Source: Geotalea sp. SG265 (lineage in GTDB: Bacteria; Desulfobacterota; Desulfuromonadia; Geobacterales; Geobacteraceae). From it: 64,000 nt of DNA. Shown here in pieces: positions 8,026 through 16,592 of this stretch. The first letter of the stretch is position 1. Each line of letters opens with the position of its first letter. Made by a program: the position numbers and the translations under genes. Location: the NCBI RefSeq assembly GCF_022808985.1, contig NZ_JAKZFT010000005.1, positions 1 to 64,000 on the forward strand. Direction: 5' to 3'. The notes under the pieces were generated by a model that did not search any database, was not told the origin of the DNA, and saw only the letters and a program-made list of their open reading frames with translations.

Positions 8026-9791
8026 TGGTGTGCTCCTTCTCCCTCAGCGCTGCCGGCAGGCACGGTGAAGGATACGGTGGTGCCCCGGGATGGGGTGCTT
8101 TCAATGCGGAGGAGGTGATCCCTGCCGAAAAATGCACCCAGGCGGCCATTGACATTCTGCAGGGCGATCCCCACCTCTTCATCCGAATCGGCCTCTTTTT
8201 CCGCGAAGAGCCCGGCCAGCTTCTCCGGCGTGATGCCAACGCCGGTATCACGGACCTCGATAGCCACCACATCGCCGACGCGCCGGGCGACCACCATCAC
8301 CTCCCCCCCCTCCTCACGGGTCAGGATGCCGTGCCGCAGGGCGTTCTCCACCAGCGGTTGCAGGGTAAGCGGCGGAAGAAGGCAGGTCAGCGCCCCTTCC
8401 TCAATGCGATAGGCGATCCGCACCCGATCACCAAAACGGGCCATCTCGATGGCGAGGTACGCCCGGCAGTGTTCCAGTTCGGCCGCCAGGGTGACGAGCC
8501 CTCCGGCGGGACGGATATTGCGCCGCAGAAATTCGGCAAGTTTGACCAGAAGCTCTGAAGCGGTGGTCGGATCGGTCCTGATGAAGCTTTTGACGGTGTT
8601 TATGGCGTTGAAAAGAAAGTGGGGATGGATCTGGGCCTGCAGGGCACGGATTTCCGCCTCCCGCACCAGTTTCTTCTGCTCGTCCAGTTGGGACAGTTCG
8701 AGCTGGCTGGAAAAGAGATGGGCAAGCCCGTGGGCCAGCTCCATATCCAGTGGTGTGATGCCGTTTTCCTTGATACGATAGAGCTTGAGAGCGCCGATAA
8801 CGCGCTCTTCGCTTCTCAGGGGAACGATAATTGCCGAGCCCAGGCGGCATCCCTCTTTGGTGCACCCTATTTCCTCCCTCGTCAGCGGCGCGGCAATACG
8901 GCCGGAGGCGAGGGCGTCCCTGGTGGCGTCGGTCATGAGTGCCATTCCGGGCCGGTGGTGATCCTCGCCGACACCGGCGTGGGCGAGGATGGTGGACTGG
9001 TCGGTAAAGGCAACAGCATCCAGGTCAGTCATCTCCAGGATAATGCGAGCAGTCTGGGTTGTGGAGGTGGCGGTGAGCCCGCCGCGCAGAAAGGGGAGGG
9101 TGCGGAGAGCGATGTTGAGGGCGGCCTGGGCCTGAAAGGCTGCAAAACGCTCCTGCTCCCGGAAAAGTGAGGCAACCAATTCGACGAAAAGGGCAAGTCC
9201 CAGGGCATTGACCAGGATCATCGGGAAGGCGATGGTTCGCACCAGGGATAGGGCCGCCGGGTACGGCTTGGCTACAAGCAGGATGATGGCCATCTGCAGC
9301 GTCTCGACCACTATTCCCGTGACGAAAGCGGCTGTCGGGTCGTAACGGGTCCGCCTGATCCGGTGGTAGAGAATGCCGCCGACAATCCCCTCGGCGATGG
9401 TGGCTATGCCGCATGCTGCTGAGGTAAAGCCGTTCATCTCGATTAGAAAACGATGGGCGCCGGCGATGATCCCGGCAGACAAGCCTACCAGCGGCCCTCC
9501 CAGAATACCGCCAAGGACGACGCCGACGACGCGGGAATTGGCGATGGCGTTTTGCACCGGAACCCCAAGATAGGTGCCGGCAATGCCGAACAGGCCGAAG
9601 ACAAGGGACAGGGAAAGACGTTCATAGCGGCTCGCTCGGCCCACCAGGAGCCTCTTGAAGACATCGAAACGCATGATGAGGATGAAGGCAATGGCGAAGA
9701 TGCCGAGTCTTTCCAGAAGATGAATGATGAGGTTGAGCATTGTTTCCCCGCATATGGCGTCGGCAGGAATATGGGCAATAATTCTAGTCAT
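8022..9791 (-). CDS. LytS-type sensor histidine kinase (5TMR-LYT, GAF, HisKA_7TM-like, HATPase)
   Basis: This is the membrane-bound partner of the LytTR regulator. The N-terminal 190 residues form the 5TMR-LYT sensor region with the glycine-rich loops of the family (FGIAGTYLG, GGPLVGLSAGIIAG). A GAF-like domain follows (about 225-370), then the H-box with AQIHPHFLFNAI, whose first His is near residue 389 of the longest form. A C-terminal HATPase domain has the N-box LVENALRHG and the G-box DTGVGI. The start is uncertain: the ATG at 9740 gives an N-terminus closer to family members and has a GGGGAAA leader, while 9791 is the longest form. In E. coli the equivalent BtsS binds pyruvate; ligand here is inferred. 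Confidence 0.92.
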   Translation of the reverse strand: MTRIIAHIPADAICGETMLNLIIHLLERLGIFAIAFILIMRFDVFKRLLVGRASRYERLSLSLVFGLFGIAGTYLGVPVQNAIANSRVVGVVLGGILGGPLVGLSAGIIAGAHRFLIEMNGFTSAACGIATIAEGIVGGILYHRIRRTRYDPTAAFVTGIVVETLQMAIILLVAKPYPAALSLVRTIAFPMILVNALGLALFVELVASLFREQERFAAFQAQAALNIALRTLPFLRGGLTATSTTQTARIILEMTDLDAVAFTDQSTILAHAGVGEDHHRPGMALMTDATRDALASGRIAAPLTREEIGCTKEGCRLGSAIIVPLRSEERVIGALKLYRIKENGITPLDMELAHGLAHLFSSQLELSQLDEQKKLVREAEIRALQAQIHPHFLFNAINTVKSFIRTDPTTASELLVKLAEFLRRNIRPAGGLVTLAAELEHCRAYLAIEMARFGDRVRIAYRIEEGALTCLLPPLTLQPLVENALRHGILTREEGGEVMVVARRVGDVVAIEVRDTGVGITPEKLAGLFAEKEADSDEEVGIALQNVNGRLGAFFGRDHLLRIESTPSRGTTVSFTVPAGSAEGEGAHQ

Positions 9792-9890
9792 TGCCCATAT
9801 TTCACCATCTCGTCAAGGATTTTATGCTGGGGTGCAAGCTGTCGCAGGAGCGGGAAAAGCGTGTATCATGGAAAGCAGTGCAAGGTGGCT

Positions 9891-10253
9891 CTACTGGAAC
9901 TTCTTTATCGTCTCCAGCAGTTTGTTGGCGTCGAAAGGCTTGAAGATCCAGCCGCTGGCGCCGGCCGCCCTGCCTTCGTCGACCTTTGCTTCCTGGGACA
10001 CGGTAGACAGGACGACGATGGGAATGAACTTCGACTCCCGTCGCAGGCGGAGCTGTTTGACCAGCTCAATGCCATCCATTTCCGGCATGTTCAGATCGGT
10101 GATGACAAGATCCAGATGGACCCCTTCCGTTTTTGCCAGGGCATCTTTCCCGTTTATCCCCTCGATCACATCATAGCCGACCCTTCTCAGGGTCAGGGCG
10201 CATAGCTGCCTGACAACGCCGGCATCATCAACGACAAGTGCAGTCTTTGGCAT
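9891..10253 (-). CDS. CheY-like single-domain response regulator
   Basis: This 120-residue protein is a bare receiver domain: acidic pair at Asp9-Asp10, phospho-acceptor Asp53 (VITDLNMPEMDG), Thr/Ser switch in VVLSTVSQE, and Lys in WIFKPF. It has no output domain, so it must act by protein contact, for example on a chemotaxis-like or phosphorelay partner. I chose the ATG at 10253, which has an AAGGAGT ribosome binding site seven bases away, over an in-frame codon 21 bases upstream. It is transcribed on the same strand as the LytS gene but ends 100 bases before it, and the nearby kinase belongs to a different class, so partnership is not implied. Confidence 0.92.
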   Translation of the reverse strand: MPKTALVVDDAGVVRQLCALTLRRVGYDVIEGINGKDALAKTEGVHLDLVITDLNMPEMDGIELVKQLRLRRESKFIPIVVLSTVSQEAKVDEGRAAGASGWIFKPFDANKLLETIKKFQ

Positions 10254-10520
10254 GGGTGACTCCTTTGCAGACACTTATCGGGGCTGTTTCGCGATTCTTT
10301 AGGAGGAAAAGCCAAGGGGCCGATTTACTTGCCGAAGCCGCCGCGGTGTCGGGTTTTTTTACCCTGCCCTGTAAAAAAGTACGGCGGAAATGGAGGACGA
10401 GGAAGAGGGTCGTGGATTTTTGATCGTAAAAACAGTGTGTTACCTCAGGCATGGTATTTGTAGTTGTCGGCACTTGGAGGCATTACCATTACCGCCTGAT
10501 ACGGCGGCCGGAGGGATCCA

Positions 10521-11345
10521 ATGACCATCGAATTTCGGTATACCACCCGCGAGGCTGTGAATATCCTGAAGACGCTTATCCTTTGCGAAACGGCCATAGT
10601 TTCCATCTACCTCCTCAGCTACCTGTTGGGCAGACCATCTTTTACCATCCATGCCCTGTTCGATCTGGACGGCGAAGCCTGCATTCCCGCATGGTTTTCT
10701 TCCATGCAGCTCTTCATGACCGGAGCGCTTTTATGGTTGGCAAGCCGCTCCTGCCGACGGGAAAAGCCGTCGCCTCTCTTTTTAAAGCTGGCCAGTGCCG
10801 GATTTATTTACATTTCTGCCGACGAGGCGGCCATGATTCACGAACGGGTCGGGACGGTCCTGAAATCACTGCCCCATGTTCCCTCCATCCATGGCCATGG
10901 CGCCTGGATTCCCTTCTATGTCATTGCCGGGCTGTTTTTCGTGCTGGTTATGGGGCGCCACTTCTATTTCCTGTGGCGCGATTTCCGTCGGGAGCTTATT
11001 TGGGTTCTGGGGGGCATGGCTGTGTTTCTCTTTGGAGCCTTGGGCATGGAGGTGATCGGTGATTTGCTGAGAAGCGGCTCTTTGGAAGACGCCAGCCGGT
11101 TTTACGTGCTGGAGGTGGCGATAGAGGAATTTTGCGAGATGTCAGGGATGAGTGTTGTCTTTCATGGCGTTATGCGATTTCTTCTGCAGCTTCACCGGGA
11201 AAGGGCCACAGAGCTTGCGCCCTTGCCGACGCCGGTCATTTCTTCGGTACTGCCGGCGATGGCGGCTGTTGCCGTACCGGTTGATCATGCACTGCTGGTG
11301 CAGTCCGATGCATTGCAGCATCCGGATGAGCAGCACATTGCTTAG
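10521..11345 (+). CDS. Polytopic membrane protein of unknown function with ADEAAMIHE motif
   Basis: I do not recognise a characterised family. The 274-residue protein has about six hydrophobic segments (near residues 15-36, 60-78, 90-105, 130-150, 158-180 and 200-220). Polar, possibly catalytic or metal-binding residues sit next to membrane segments: ADEAAMIHE (about 99-107) and EEFCEMSGMSVVFHG (about 205-219). A DE-x4-HE pattern followed by another Glu and His in a later segment resembles the layout of integral-membrane hydrolases, but that is only a visual analogy. The C-terminal 45 residues are soluble. The start ATG follows a GGAGGGATCC leader. The gene is alone between divergent and convergent neighbours. 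Confidence 0.7.
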   Translation: MTIEFRYTTREAVNILKTLILCETAIVSIYLLSYLLGRPSFTIHALFDLDGEACIPAWFSSMQLFMTGALLWLASRSCRREKPSPLFLKLASAGFIYISADEAAMIHERVGTVLKSLPHVPSIHGHGAWIPFYVIAGLFFVLVMGRHFYFLWRDFRRELIWVLGGMAVFLFGALGMEVIGDLLRSGSLEDASRFYVLEVAIEEFCEMSGMSVVFHGVMRFLLQLHRERATELAPLPTPVISSVLPAMAAVAVPVDHALLVQSDALQHPDEQHIA

Positions 11346-11353
11346 CAGGTTGG

Positions 11354-11686
11354 TCAGAAAATCAGGCCGAGAAGATAATTGACCACCACCAGCACCAGAC
11401 TGAAGAGGAGCGCTTGCCAGAAGCCACTCACCTCAAAGCCGGGAACGATGGCGCTGGTTAGCATGATGAGCACCGCGTTGATGACGAGAGTAAAGAGACC
11501 GAGGGTGATGATGGTGATGGGAAGGGTGAGAATGAGCAGGAGCGGTTTGATGATGGCGTTGACGAGGCCGAGGACGGCGGCAGTGCCCATGGCTGCAAGG
11601 AATCCCGACAGTCTGACCCCTGGCAGCAGGTACGCGGTTATGGCAATGGCCAGAGCGGATATCAGCCAACTGAGGATGAATCCCAT
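11354..11686 (-). CDS. Phage-holin-like membrane protein (YvlD/PF04020 type)
   Basis: The product is about 110 residues with four hydrophobic segments and the typical sequence of the 'membrane protein of unknown function, holin 4 superfamily' group: LLPGVRLSGFLAA, AAVLGLVNAIIKPLL and LPITIITLGLFTLVINA. Members are widespread small inner-membrane proteins; despite the name most are not phage genes and no phage genes are nearby. I chose the ATG at 11686 because it has a GGGAGGGG leader and the usual family N-terminus (MGFILSWL); an upstream in-frame start at 11725 is possible. It converges with the preceding membrane-protein gene with an 8-base gap. Confidence 0.88.
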   Translation of the reverse strand: MGFILSWLISALAIAITAYLLPGVRLSGFLAAMGTAAVLGLVNAIIKPLLLILTLPITIITLGLFTLVINAVLIMLTSAIVPGFEVSGFWQALLFSLVLVVVNYLLGLIF

Positions 11687-11843
11687 ATTCCCCTCCCAGA
11701 TAGTTCCAGCGTTTCCCTGAATCAATTGTACTCTGGCCAGGATACCCCGCCAAGAAAAAGCTGGAACTTTTCCGATTTTTTGCGTATTTATATTGGCTGC
11801 AGAACCGGCTGGACCGGTTGGAATCCCCGCAGGAACGGTTCAT

Positions 11844-12806
11844 TTGCACCCAATCACTCATCTACGCATACTGTTAATCATGGCAAGCGTGTTCCTTCTG
11901 CCGGTAGCAGCCCGTGCCGGCATGCTTGCCTGGCCCGTCGCCTGCATTCCCGGTGTCAACTGCACGGGAAGCGCCTTTTACATCGGTTATCCGGACATCG
12001 GTGGGAGCGGCAAGGCCTTCGACTGCGGCAAGCCTGGCTACACAGGCCATACGGGTACCGACATCACCGTTTCCTCGGTAAAGGATGGGGTCGGGGTATT
12101 GGCTGCCGCTGATGGCGAGGTGTTGCTGGTTTCGGGAGGGCAGGAGGATCACTGTTCGGGTGACGGCGATGCTGCCGGAGACCGCTGCCTGGAGGCTGAT
12201 GCTGCCACCGGTGATCCCGGGGCACTCTGTGTCGGGACCGACGGCTGCTTCTCCTGGGGCTTCGATGCCGGGAATTTCGTCCTTATCCGCCACGGGGAGC
12301 CCCCCCAGCTCATTTTTACCCTCTATGCCCATCTGCGCCGTGGCTCCATCGCCGTTACCAGCGGCACTCGGGTGAAAAAAGGGGATAAGATCGCCGAAGT
12401 GGGAAACTCCGGCGCTTCCCTGGCCCCGCACCTCCATTTCGGCGTCTTTATTCGGCGGCAATTCGGCAATGAGCTGGCCGATCCGTGGCAGGGGGAATGC
12501 AGTTCCCCTCGTCACGCCTCCCTTTGGCAGTACGATCCGCCATACCGTGCCCAGGTTACGGTCACCAAGGCGGGCACCGGCGAAGGAATTATCACTTGCA
12601 ACGACGGCAGCATCCCTTGTCCTCCGGGATCTCCCACAAGCTTCATCCCCGGCACATCCATAACCTTCAAGGCAACTCCCTACTTTGGCTCCCAATTTAT
12701 TGGCTGGCAGGGGGGCTGTTCTGGAGCGGCCAACACTTGTACCATTACCGTGGAAGGTTCTCTCGGAGTAAGTGCCCTCTTCGCCAGGCAAGACCGGTCT
12801 TTCTGA
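11844..12806 (+). CDS. Secreted M23-family peptidase with C-terminal InlB-repeat-like domain
   Basis: This exported zinc endopeptidase is predicted to cut peptidoglycan cross-links. A signal peptide (LRILLIMASVFLLPVAARA) precedes the mature protein. The M23 metal ligands are visible as HTGTD (about residue 75) and HLHFG (about 196), with the standard YAHL segment between. A Cys-rich insertion (DHCSGDGDAAGDRCLEAD) splits the fold and is likely disulfide-bonded. The last 90 residues match the divergent InlB/'GWxGxCSG' repeat (FIGWQGGCSGAANTCTITV). The start is uncertain: TTG at 11844 has an AGGA leader and gives a normal signal peptide; TTG 11793 and ATG 11880 are alternatives. Confidence 0.85.
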   Translation: MHPITHLRILLIMASVFLLPVAARAGMLAWPVACIPGVNCTGSAFYIGYPDIGGSGKAFDCGKPGYTGHTGTDITVSSVKDGVGVLAAADGEVLLVSGGQEDHCSGDGDAAGDRCLEADAATGDPGALCVGTDGCFSWGFDAGNFVLIRHGEPPQLIFTLYAHLRRGSIAVTSGTRVKKGDKIAEVGNSGASLAPHLHFGVFIRRQFGNELADPWQGECSSPRHASLWQYDPPYRAQVTVTKAGTGEGIITCNDGSIPCPPGSPTSFIPGTSITFKATPYFGSQFIGWQGGCSGAANTCTITVEGSLGVSALFARQDRSF

Positions 12807-12867
12807 AAACTGGCTTCTATCGGGCGCTTGCTGATTGCCGAAGGGGTGGTCATGTCCGGTTTTGGAG

Positions 12868-12933
12868 TTGACAAATACTTCTGCCGGACGGAAAATCGCT
12901 TTTTTTTGCCGAAGATCCGGCAGGTGGAGGAGG
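12868..12933 (+). promoter_or_regulatory. iorA leader: -35-like box and inverted repeat abutting the ribosome binding site
   Basis: TTGACA lies at 12868-12873. An 8-bp inverted repeat (12881-12888 with 12916-12923) has a T8 tract in its loop and ends just before the GGTGGAGGAGG ribosome binding site. It could be a leader hairpin or an operator. No matching -10 box is obvious. Confidence 0.3.
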
Positions 12934-12939
12934 CTTTTT

Positions 12940-14751
12940 TTGCATAGTAGTGGCAGACGAAGACTGATGCAGGGCAACGAGGCAATCGCCCGTGCCTTGG
13001 TGGAAAACGGGTGCGTCATGGCCACCTCCTATCCGGGGACCCCGGCCTCCGAGATCCTGACCGGCGTCATGGCATGGCAGAAGGCGGAAGGCACGGCCAT
13101 GCATGTGGAATGGGCTATCAACGAAAAGGTGGCCCTGGAAATAGCCTATGCCGGCAGCCAGTCGGGGCTGCGGACTGCCGTCGCCATGAAGCAGGTGGGG
13201 CTCAACGTCGCCTCCGATCCTTTCATGAGCGCCGCATATCTCGGGGTGGTCGGCGGCTTTCTCGTCATCAGCGCTGACGATCCGGGCCCCCATTCCTCAC
13301 AAACAGAGCAGGACAGCCGCCTGCTGGCCATGCTGGCCAAAGTGCCGGTGCTTGATCCCGATTCGCCGGCCCAGGCCCGGGAATTGGTGGCCCTGGGATT
13401 CGAGCTTTCCGAGGAGTTCCGGGTGCCGGTCATGCTCCGGCCGACGACCCGGGTCTGCCACGCCTGCCAGGATATTCACCTCGCAACTGTGCAGAAGCAG
13501 GAGCGGCGGGCCGATTTCAGGAAAGAGCCGTCACGGTGGGCGGCGACCCCCAATTTCCGCTACCGGCTCCACCTGGAGCTGAACGCAAAACTGGCGCAGA
13601 TAGCCGATTACGCGCCGACCGCTCCCCGCCGCCTCAATTCTGGCGCAGGATCTAAGAAGGCCATTGTGGCATCCGGAGCAGCTGCAGGCCATGCCAAAGA
13701 GATCATGGCCAACCTCGGCCTGATGGATAAAATCCCTTTTTTCCAGGTGCTCCAGCCTTATCCTCTTCATACCCGCTTTACCGAAGAAATTCTGCATGGA
13801 TTTGACGAGATCCTCGTTCTGGAAGAGACCACCGGTGTCGTTGAGATGCAGCTACGCAACCGTGCTACCGTGCGGGGCAAGCTGTCCGGTGCGGTTCCAG
13901 AGGCGGGAGAGCTTTTACCTGAAGCAGTGGAGCGAATCATCGGCGAGTTTGCCGGGGTCACGGTGCCCGCTCCGCCGGAAGCGCCCGCCGGTGGCGGCCG
14001 GCGGCCGACGCTCTGTCCCGGTTGCCCGCACCGGGCCAGCTTTTATGCCATAAAGAAGGCTGCGCCCAAGGGGATTTATCCCAGTGATATCGGCTGCTAC
14101 ACCCTGGGGGCCAATCTGGGTGGGGTCGATACGGTACTCTGCATGGGGGCGGCAGTAAGCCAGGCTGCGGGTTTCCACCACGCCTACCGCATCTCCGGCG
14201 AAGAGCGGGACGTGGTGGCGACCATCGGCGATTCCACCTTTTTCCACGCAGGAATTCCGCCGCTGATCGATGCGGTGAGCCAGAAGGCTCGCTTCGTCCT
14301 GGTTATTCTCGACAACTCCACTACGGCCATGACCGGTAACCAGCCTACCCCGGCCATGCCCCTTCCGGGTGGAGTGCCGGTGGAGATTTCCTCCGTGGTG
14401 GAGGGATGCGGGGTCCGCTTTTGCAAGACGGGCGATCCCCTTGATCTTCCCGCATTCACCAGCCTGGTCCGTGAGGCGGTCGAATTTGCCTGCAAGGACA
14501 GTGTGGCGGTGGTCATTGCCAAAAGCCCATGCCTGGTGGACAAAAGCCGTCCGAAACAGCAGCGACCACAGGCGGAGGTGGAGGATGACTGTACCGGCTG
14601 CCGGGTTTGCACCAGCCAGTTCGAATGCCCGGCACTGGTTTTTGACGAGGCAACGAAGAAGGTTGCCGTTGACCAGCTGATTTGCAGCGGCTGCGGCGTC
14701 TGCCTAGACGTCTGTCCTTCCCGCTCTATCACAAGGAGGGAGAAGCCATGA
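12940..14751 (+). CDS. iorA: Indolepyruvate:ferredoxin oxidoreductase, alpha subunit
   Basis: The alpha subunit (603 residues) binds thiamine diphosphate and iron-sulfur clusters and oxidatively decarboxylates aryl pyruvates to aryl-acetyl-CoA, reducing ferredoxin. The N-terminal pyrimidine-binding domain (GNEAIARAL, TSYPGTPASEI) is followed by the core with GDSTFFHAGI and DNSTTAMTGNQPTP. Two cluster motifs lie at the C-terminus: CTGCRVCTSQFECP and CSGCGVCLDVCP. I place the start at TTG 12940: it has the strong GGAGGAGG site six bases upstream, whereas ATG 12967 has none. The stop overlaps iorB by four bases. With paaK downstream, the operon fits degradation of Phe, Tyr and Trp or aromatic compounds through phenylacetyl-CoA, or amino-acid synthesis in reverse. 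Confidence 0.95.
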   Translation: MHSSGRRRLMQGNEAIARALVENGCVMATSYPGTPASEILTGVMAWQKAEGTAMHVEWAINEKVALEIAYAGSQSGLRTAVAMKQVGLNVASDPFMSAAYLGVVGGFLVISADDPGPHSSQTEQDSRLLAMLAKVPVLDPDSPAQARELVALGFELSEEFRVPVMLRPTTRVCHACQDIHLATVQKQERRADFRKEPSRWAATPNFRYRLHLELNAKLAQIADYAPTAPRRLNSGAGSKKAIVASGAAAGHAKEIMANLGLMDKIPFFQVLQPYPLHTRFTEEILHGFDEILVLEETTGVVEMQLRNRATVRGKLSGAVPEAGELLPEAVERIIGEFAGVTVPAPPEAPAGGGRRPTLCPGCPHRASFYAIKKAAPKGIYPSDIGCYTLGANLGGVDTVLCMGAAVSQAAGFHHAYRISGEERDVVATIGDSTFFHAGIPPLIDAVSQKARFVLVILDNSTTAMTGNQPTPAMPLPGGVPVEISSVVEGCGVRFCKTGDPLDLPAFTSLVREAVEFACKDSVAVVIAKSPCLVDKSRPKQQRPQAEVEDDCTGCRVCTSQFECPALVFDEATKKVAVDQLICSGCGVCLDVCPSRSITRREKP

Positions 14752-15296
14752 ACCAGCAACTGATCATTTCCGGTGTCGGCGGCCAGGGGATCCTCTTCAT
14801 CACCCGGCTTTTGGCGGAGACGGCCATCCACAAGGGTTTGCCGGTGCTGACTTCCGAGACCCACGGCATGGCCCAGCGCGGTGGCATCGTCGTATCCCAC
14901 TTCAAGGTGGGAGACTTCTTCAGTCCTCTGGTACGCCCGGGGCAGGCGGACGGCCTCCTGTCCCTGAAAGCGGAGACGGTGGCCCTGCACCGGCATTTTC
15001 TGAAGGAAAACGGCTGGATCGTAGCCAATGCTGCGCCCCTGTCCCTGGTGGAGACGGGGCATCCCCTTGCCGCCATGGATGCGGATGCCGCTGCCCTTGC
15101 CATGGGCAATCCCCAATTGGTCAACCTGATGATCCTGGGGTTGGCCCTGGCCGAGCCGGAACGGCTATTCTGCACGGCAGCCGATGTGGAACGGACCATC
15201 GGCCGGAAATTGGCTGGTAAGCAGAAAGAGCTGGAAACGGCGATGGTTGCCTTCCGCACCGGGCTTGAAGCTCGTGGGAAAGGAGTAAAAGAGTAA
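14748..15296 (+). CDS. iorB: Indolepyruvate:ferredoxin oxidoreductase, beta subunit
   Basis: This 182-residue gamma/beta-type subunit of the 2-oxoacid:ferredoxin oxidoreductase family has the characteristic GVGGQGILF near the N-terminus and ETHGMAQRGG near residue 42. It pairs with IorA in the heteromeric enzyme. ATG overlaps the iorA stop (ATGA), behind an AAGGAGG site. It lacks cysteine clusters, as usual for IorB. Cotranscription with iorA and paaK is supported by the overlap and by the absence of any gap before paaK. Confidence 0.95.
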   Translation: MNQQLIISGVGGQGILFITRLLAETAIHKGLPVLTSETHGMAQRGGIVVSHFKVGDFFSPLVRPGQADGLLSLKAETVALHRHFLKENGWIVANAAPLSLVETGHPLAAMDADAAALAMGNPQLVNLMILGLALAEPERLFCTAADVERTIGRKLAGKQKELETAMVAFRTGLEARGKGVKE

Positions 15297-16592
15297 ATGC
15301 TGAAGCGTTTTCCCCTCAAATGTGCAACTCCGGCCGGACTGGCCGCTCACCAGCTCGCGGGGCTGCAATGGACAGTGCGCCATGCCTGGAATAATTCCCC
15401 TTTTTACCGCAAAAGCATGGAATCGGCGGGGGTCAGACCGGAAGAGATCCGCTCGCTCGACGACCTGCGCCGCCTTCCCTTTACCACCGCCCAGGATCTT
15501 GCCGCCGGTTATCCTTTTGCCCTGCGCGCTGCCCCCTTCGAGGACATCGTCCGCATCCATGCCTCGTCGGGCACCACCGGCAAGCGCAAGGTCCTCTGTT
15601 ACACCCAGAAGGACCTGGACGACTGGCAGGCCATGTTTGCCCGCTGCTACGAACTGGCAGGGGTCACCCGGGAGGACCGGGTGCAGATTGCCGTCGGCTA
15701 TGGTCTCTGGACTGCCGGCATCGGCTTCCAGCTTGCCTGCGAGAAATTCGGCGCCATGGCCATTCCGGTCGGCCCCGGCAACCTGGAGATCCAGATAGGT
15801 TTTCTCCAGGACCTTCAGTCGACCGTTTTCTGCTGCACGGCGTCCATGGGCCTGCTCCTGGCAGAAGAGGTCCACCGGCTCGGCCTCAAGGACACCCTGA
15901 AGCTGAAAAAGATCATCATGGGCGCCGAGCGCAGTTCCAGCGCCATGCTGGAAACCATGCACGAATTTCTCGGCGTTGAAGAGATTTATGACATCACTGG
16001 CCTCACCGAGGTTTATGGCCCTGGCACCGGGCTCTCCTGCCGCTTGGGTACCGGCATCCATTACTGGGCCGACTACTATATCCTGGAAGTGCTCAACCCG
16101 GAAACCATGGAGCCGGTCGGCCCCGGCGAGGTGGGGGAGATGGTCTTCACCACCCTGGGCAAGGAAGGAGCACCGCTGATCCGCTACCGCTCCCGCGATC
16201 TGACTCGCCTCCTGGTAGGAGACTGTCCGTGCGGCTGCAATTTTCCCCGGCACGACCGCATTCTCGGCCGTTCCGATGATGTGGTCATCTTTAGGGGAGT
16301 CAACATCTATCCGGGCCAGATCGATGAGGTCCTGACAAAAATCACCGGCATCGGCAGCGAGTATCAGATAATCCTCGACCATGGCGAAGACGGCAGGGAT
16401 TACATGCTTGCCAGGGTCGAGCGAGCCCGTAACGGAGAGGCTTTTGCCGACAGCCAGGTAATCAGGAGCATCATTTCCGGTATCAAGCGTACTCTCCTTG
16501 TCTCCTGCAGTGTTGAGATGGTGGATTACGGGACCCTTCCCCGCTCGGAGAAAAAAACCAAACGCATCTTCGACAAGCGCAGGTTTGAATGA
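15297..16592 (+). CDS. paaK: Phenylacetate-CoA ligase (AMP-forming)
   Basis: The 431-residue adenylate-forming enzyme activates phenylacetate or related aryl acids with ATP and CoA. The phosphate-binding loop ASSGTTGKRKV is at residues 89-99. The adenylation signature DITGLTEVYGPG lies near residue 230-241, and the C-terminal domain holds GRSDDVVIFRGVNIYPGQI, typical of PaaK. The length is that of the family. It begins directly after the iorB stop codon with its AAAGGAG site inside iorB. In this setting it may recapture arylacetates released from, or feeding, the IorAB reaction. Confidence 0.95.
   Translation: MLKRFPLKCATPAGLAAHQLAGLQWTVRHAWNNSPFYRKSMESAGVRPEEIRSLDDLRRLPFTTAQDLAAGYPFALRAAPFEDIVRIHASSGTTGKRKVLCYTQKDLDDWQAMFARCYELAGVTREDRVQIAVGYGLWTAGIGFQLACEKFGAMAIPVGPGNLEIQIGFLQDLQSTVFCCTASMGLLLAEEVHRLGLKDTLKLKKIIMGAERSSSAMLETMHEFLGVEEIYDITGLTEVYGPGTGLSCRLGTGIHYWADYYILEVLNPETMEPVGPGEVGEMVFTTLGKEGAPLIRYRSRDLTRLLVGDCPCGCNFPRHDRILGRSDDVVIFRGVNIYPGQIDEVLTKITGIGSEYQIILDHGEDGRDYMLARVERARNGEAFADSQVIRSIISGIKRTLLVSCSVEMVDYGTLPRSEKKTKRIFDKRRFE

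Noticed and set aside
11354-11686. Prophage remnant because of the holin-like protein
   Set aside because: No other phage gene nearby; this family is a common chromosomal membrane protein.
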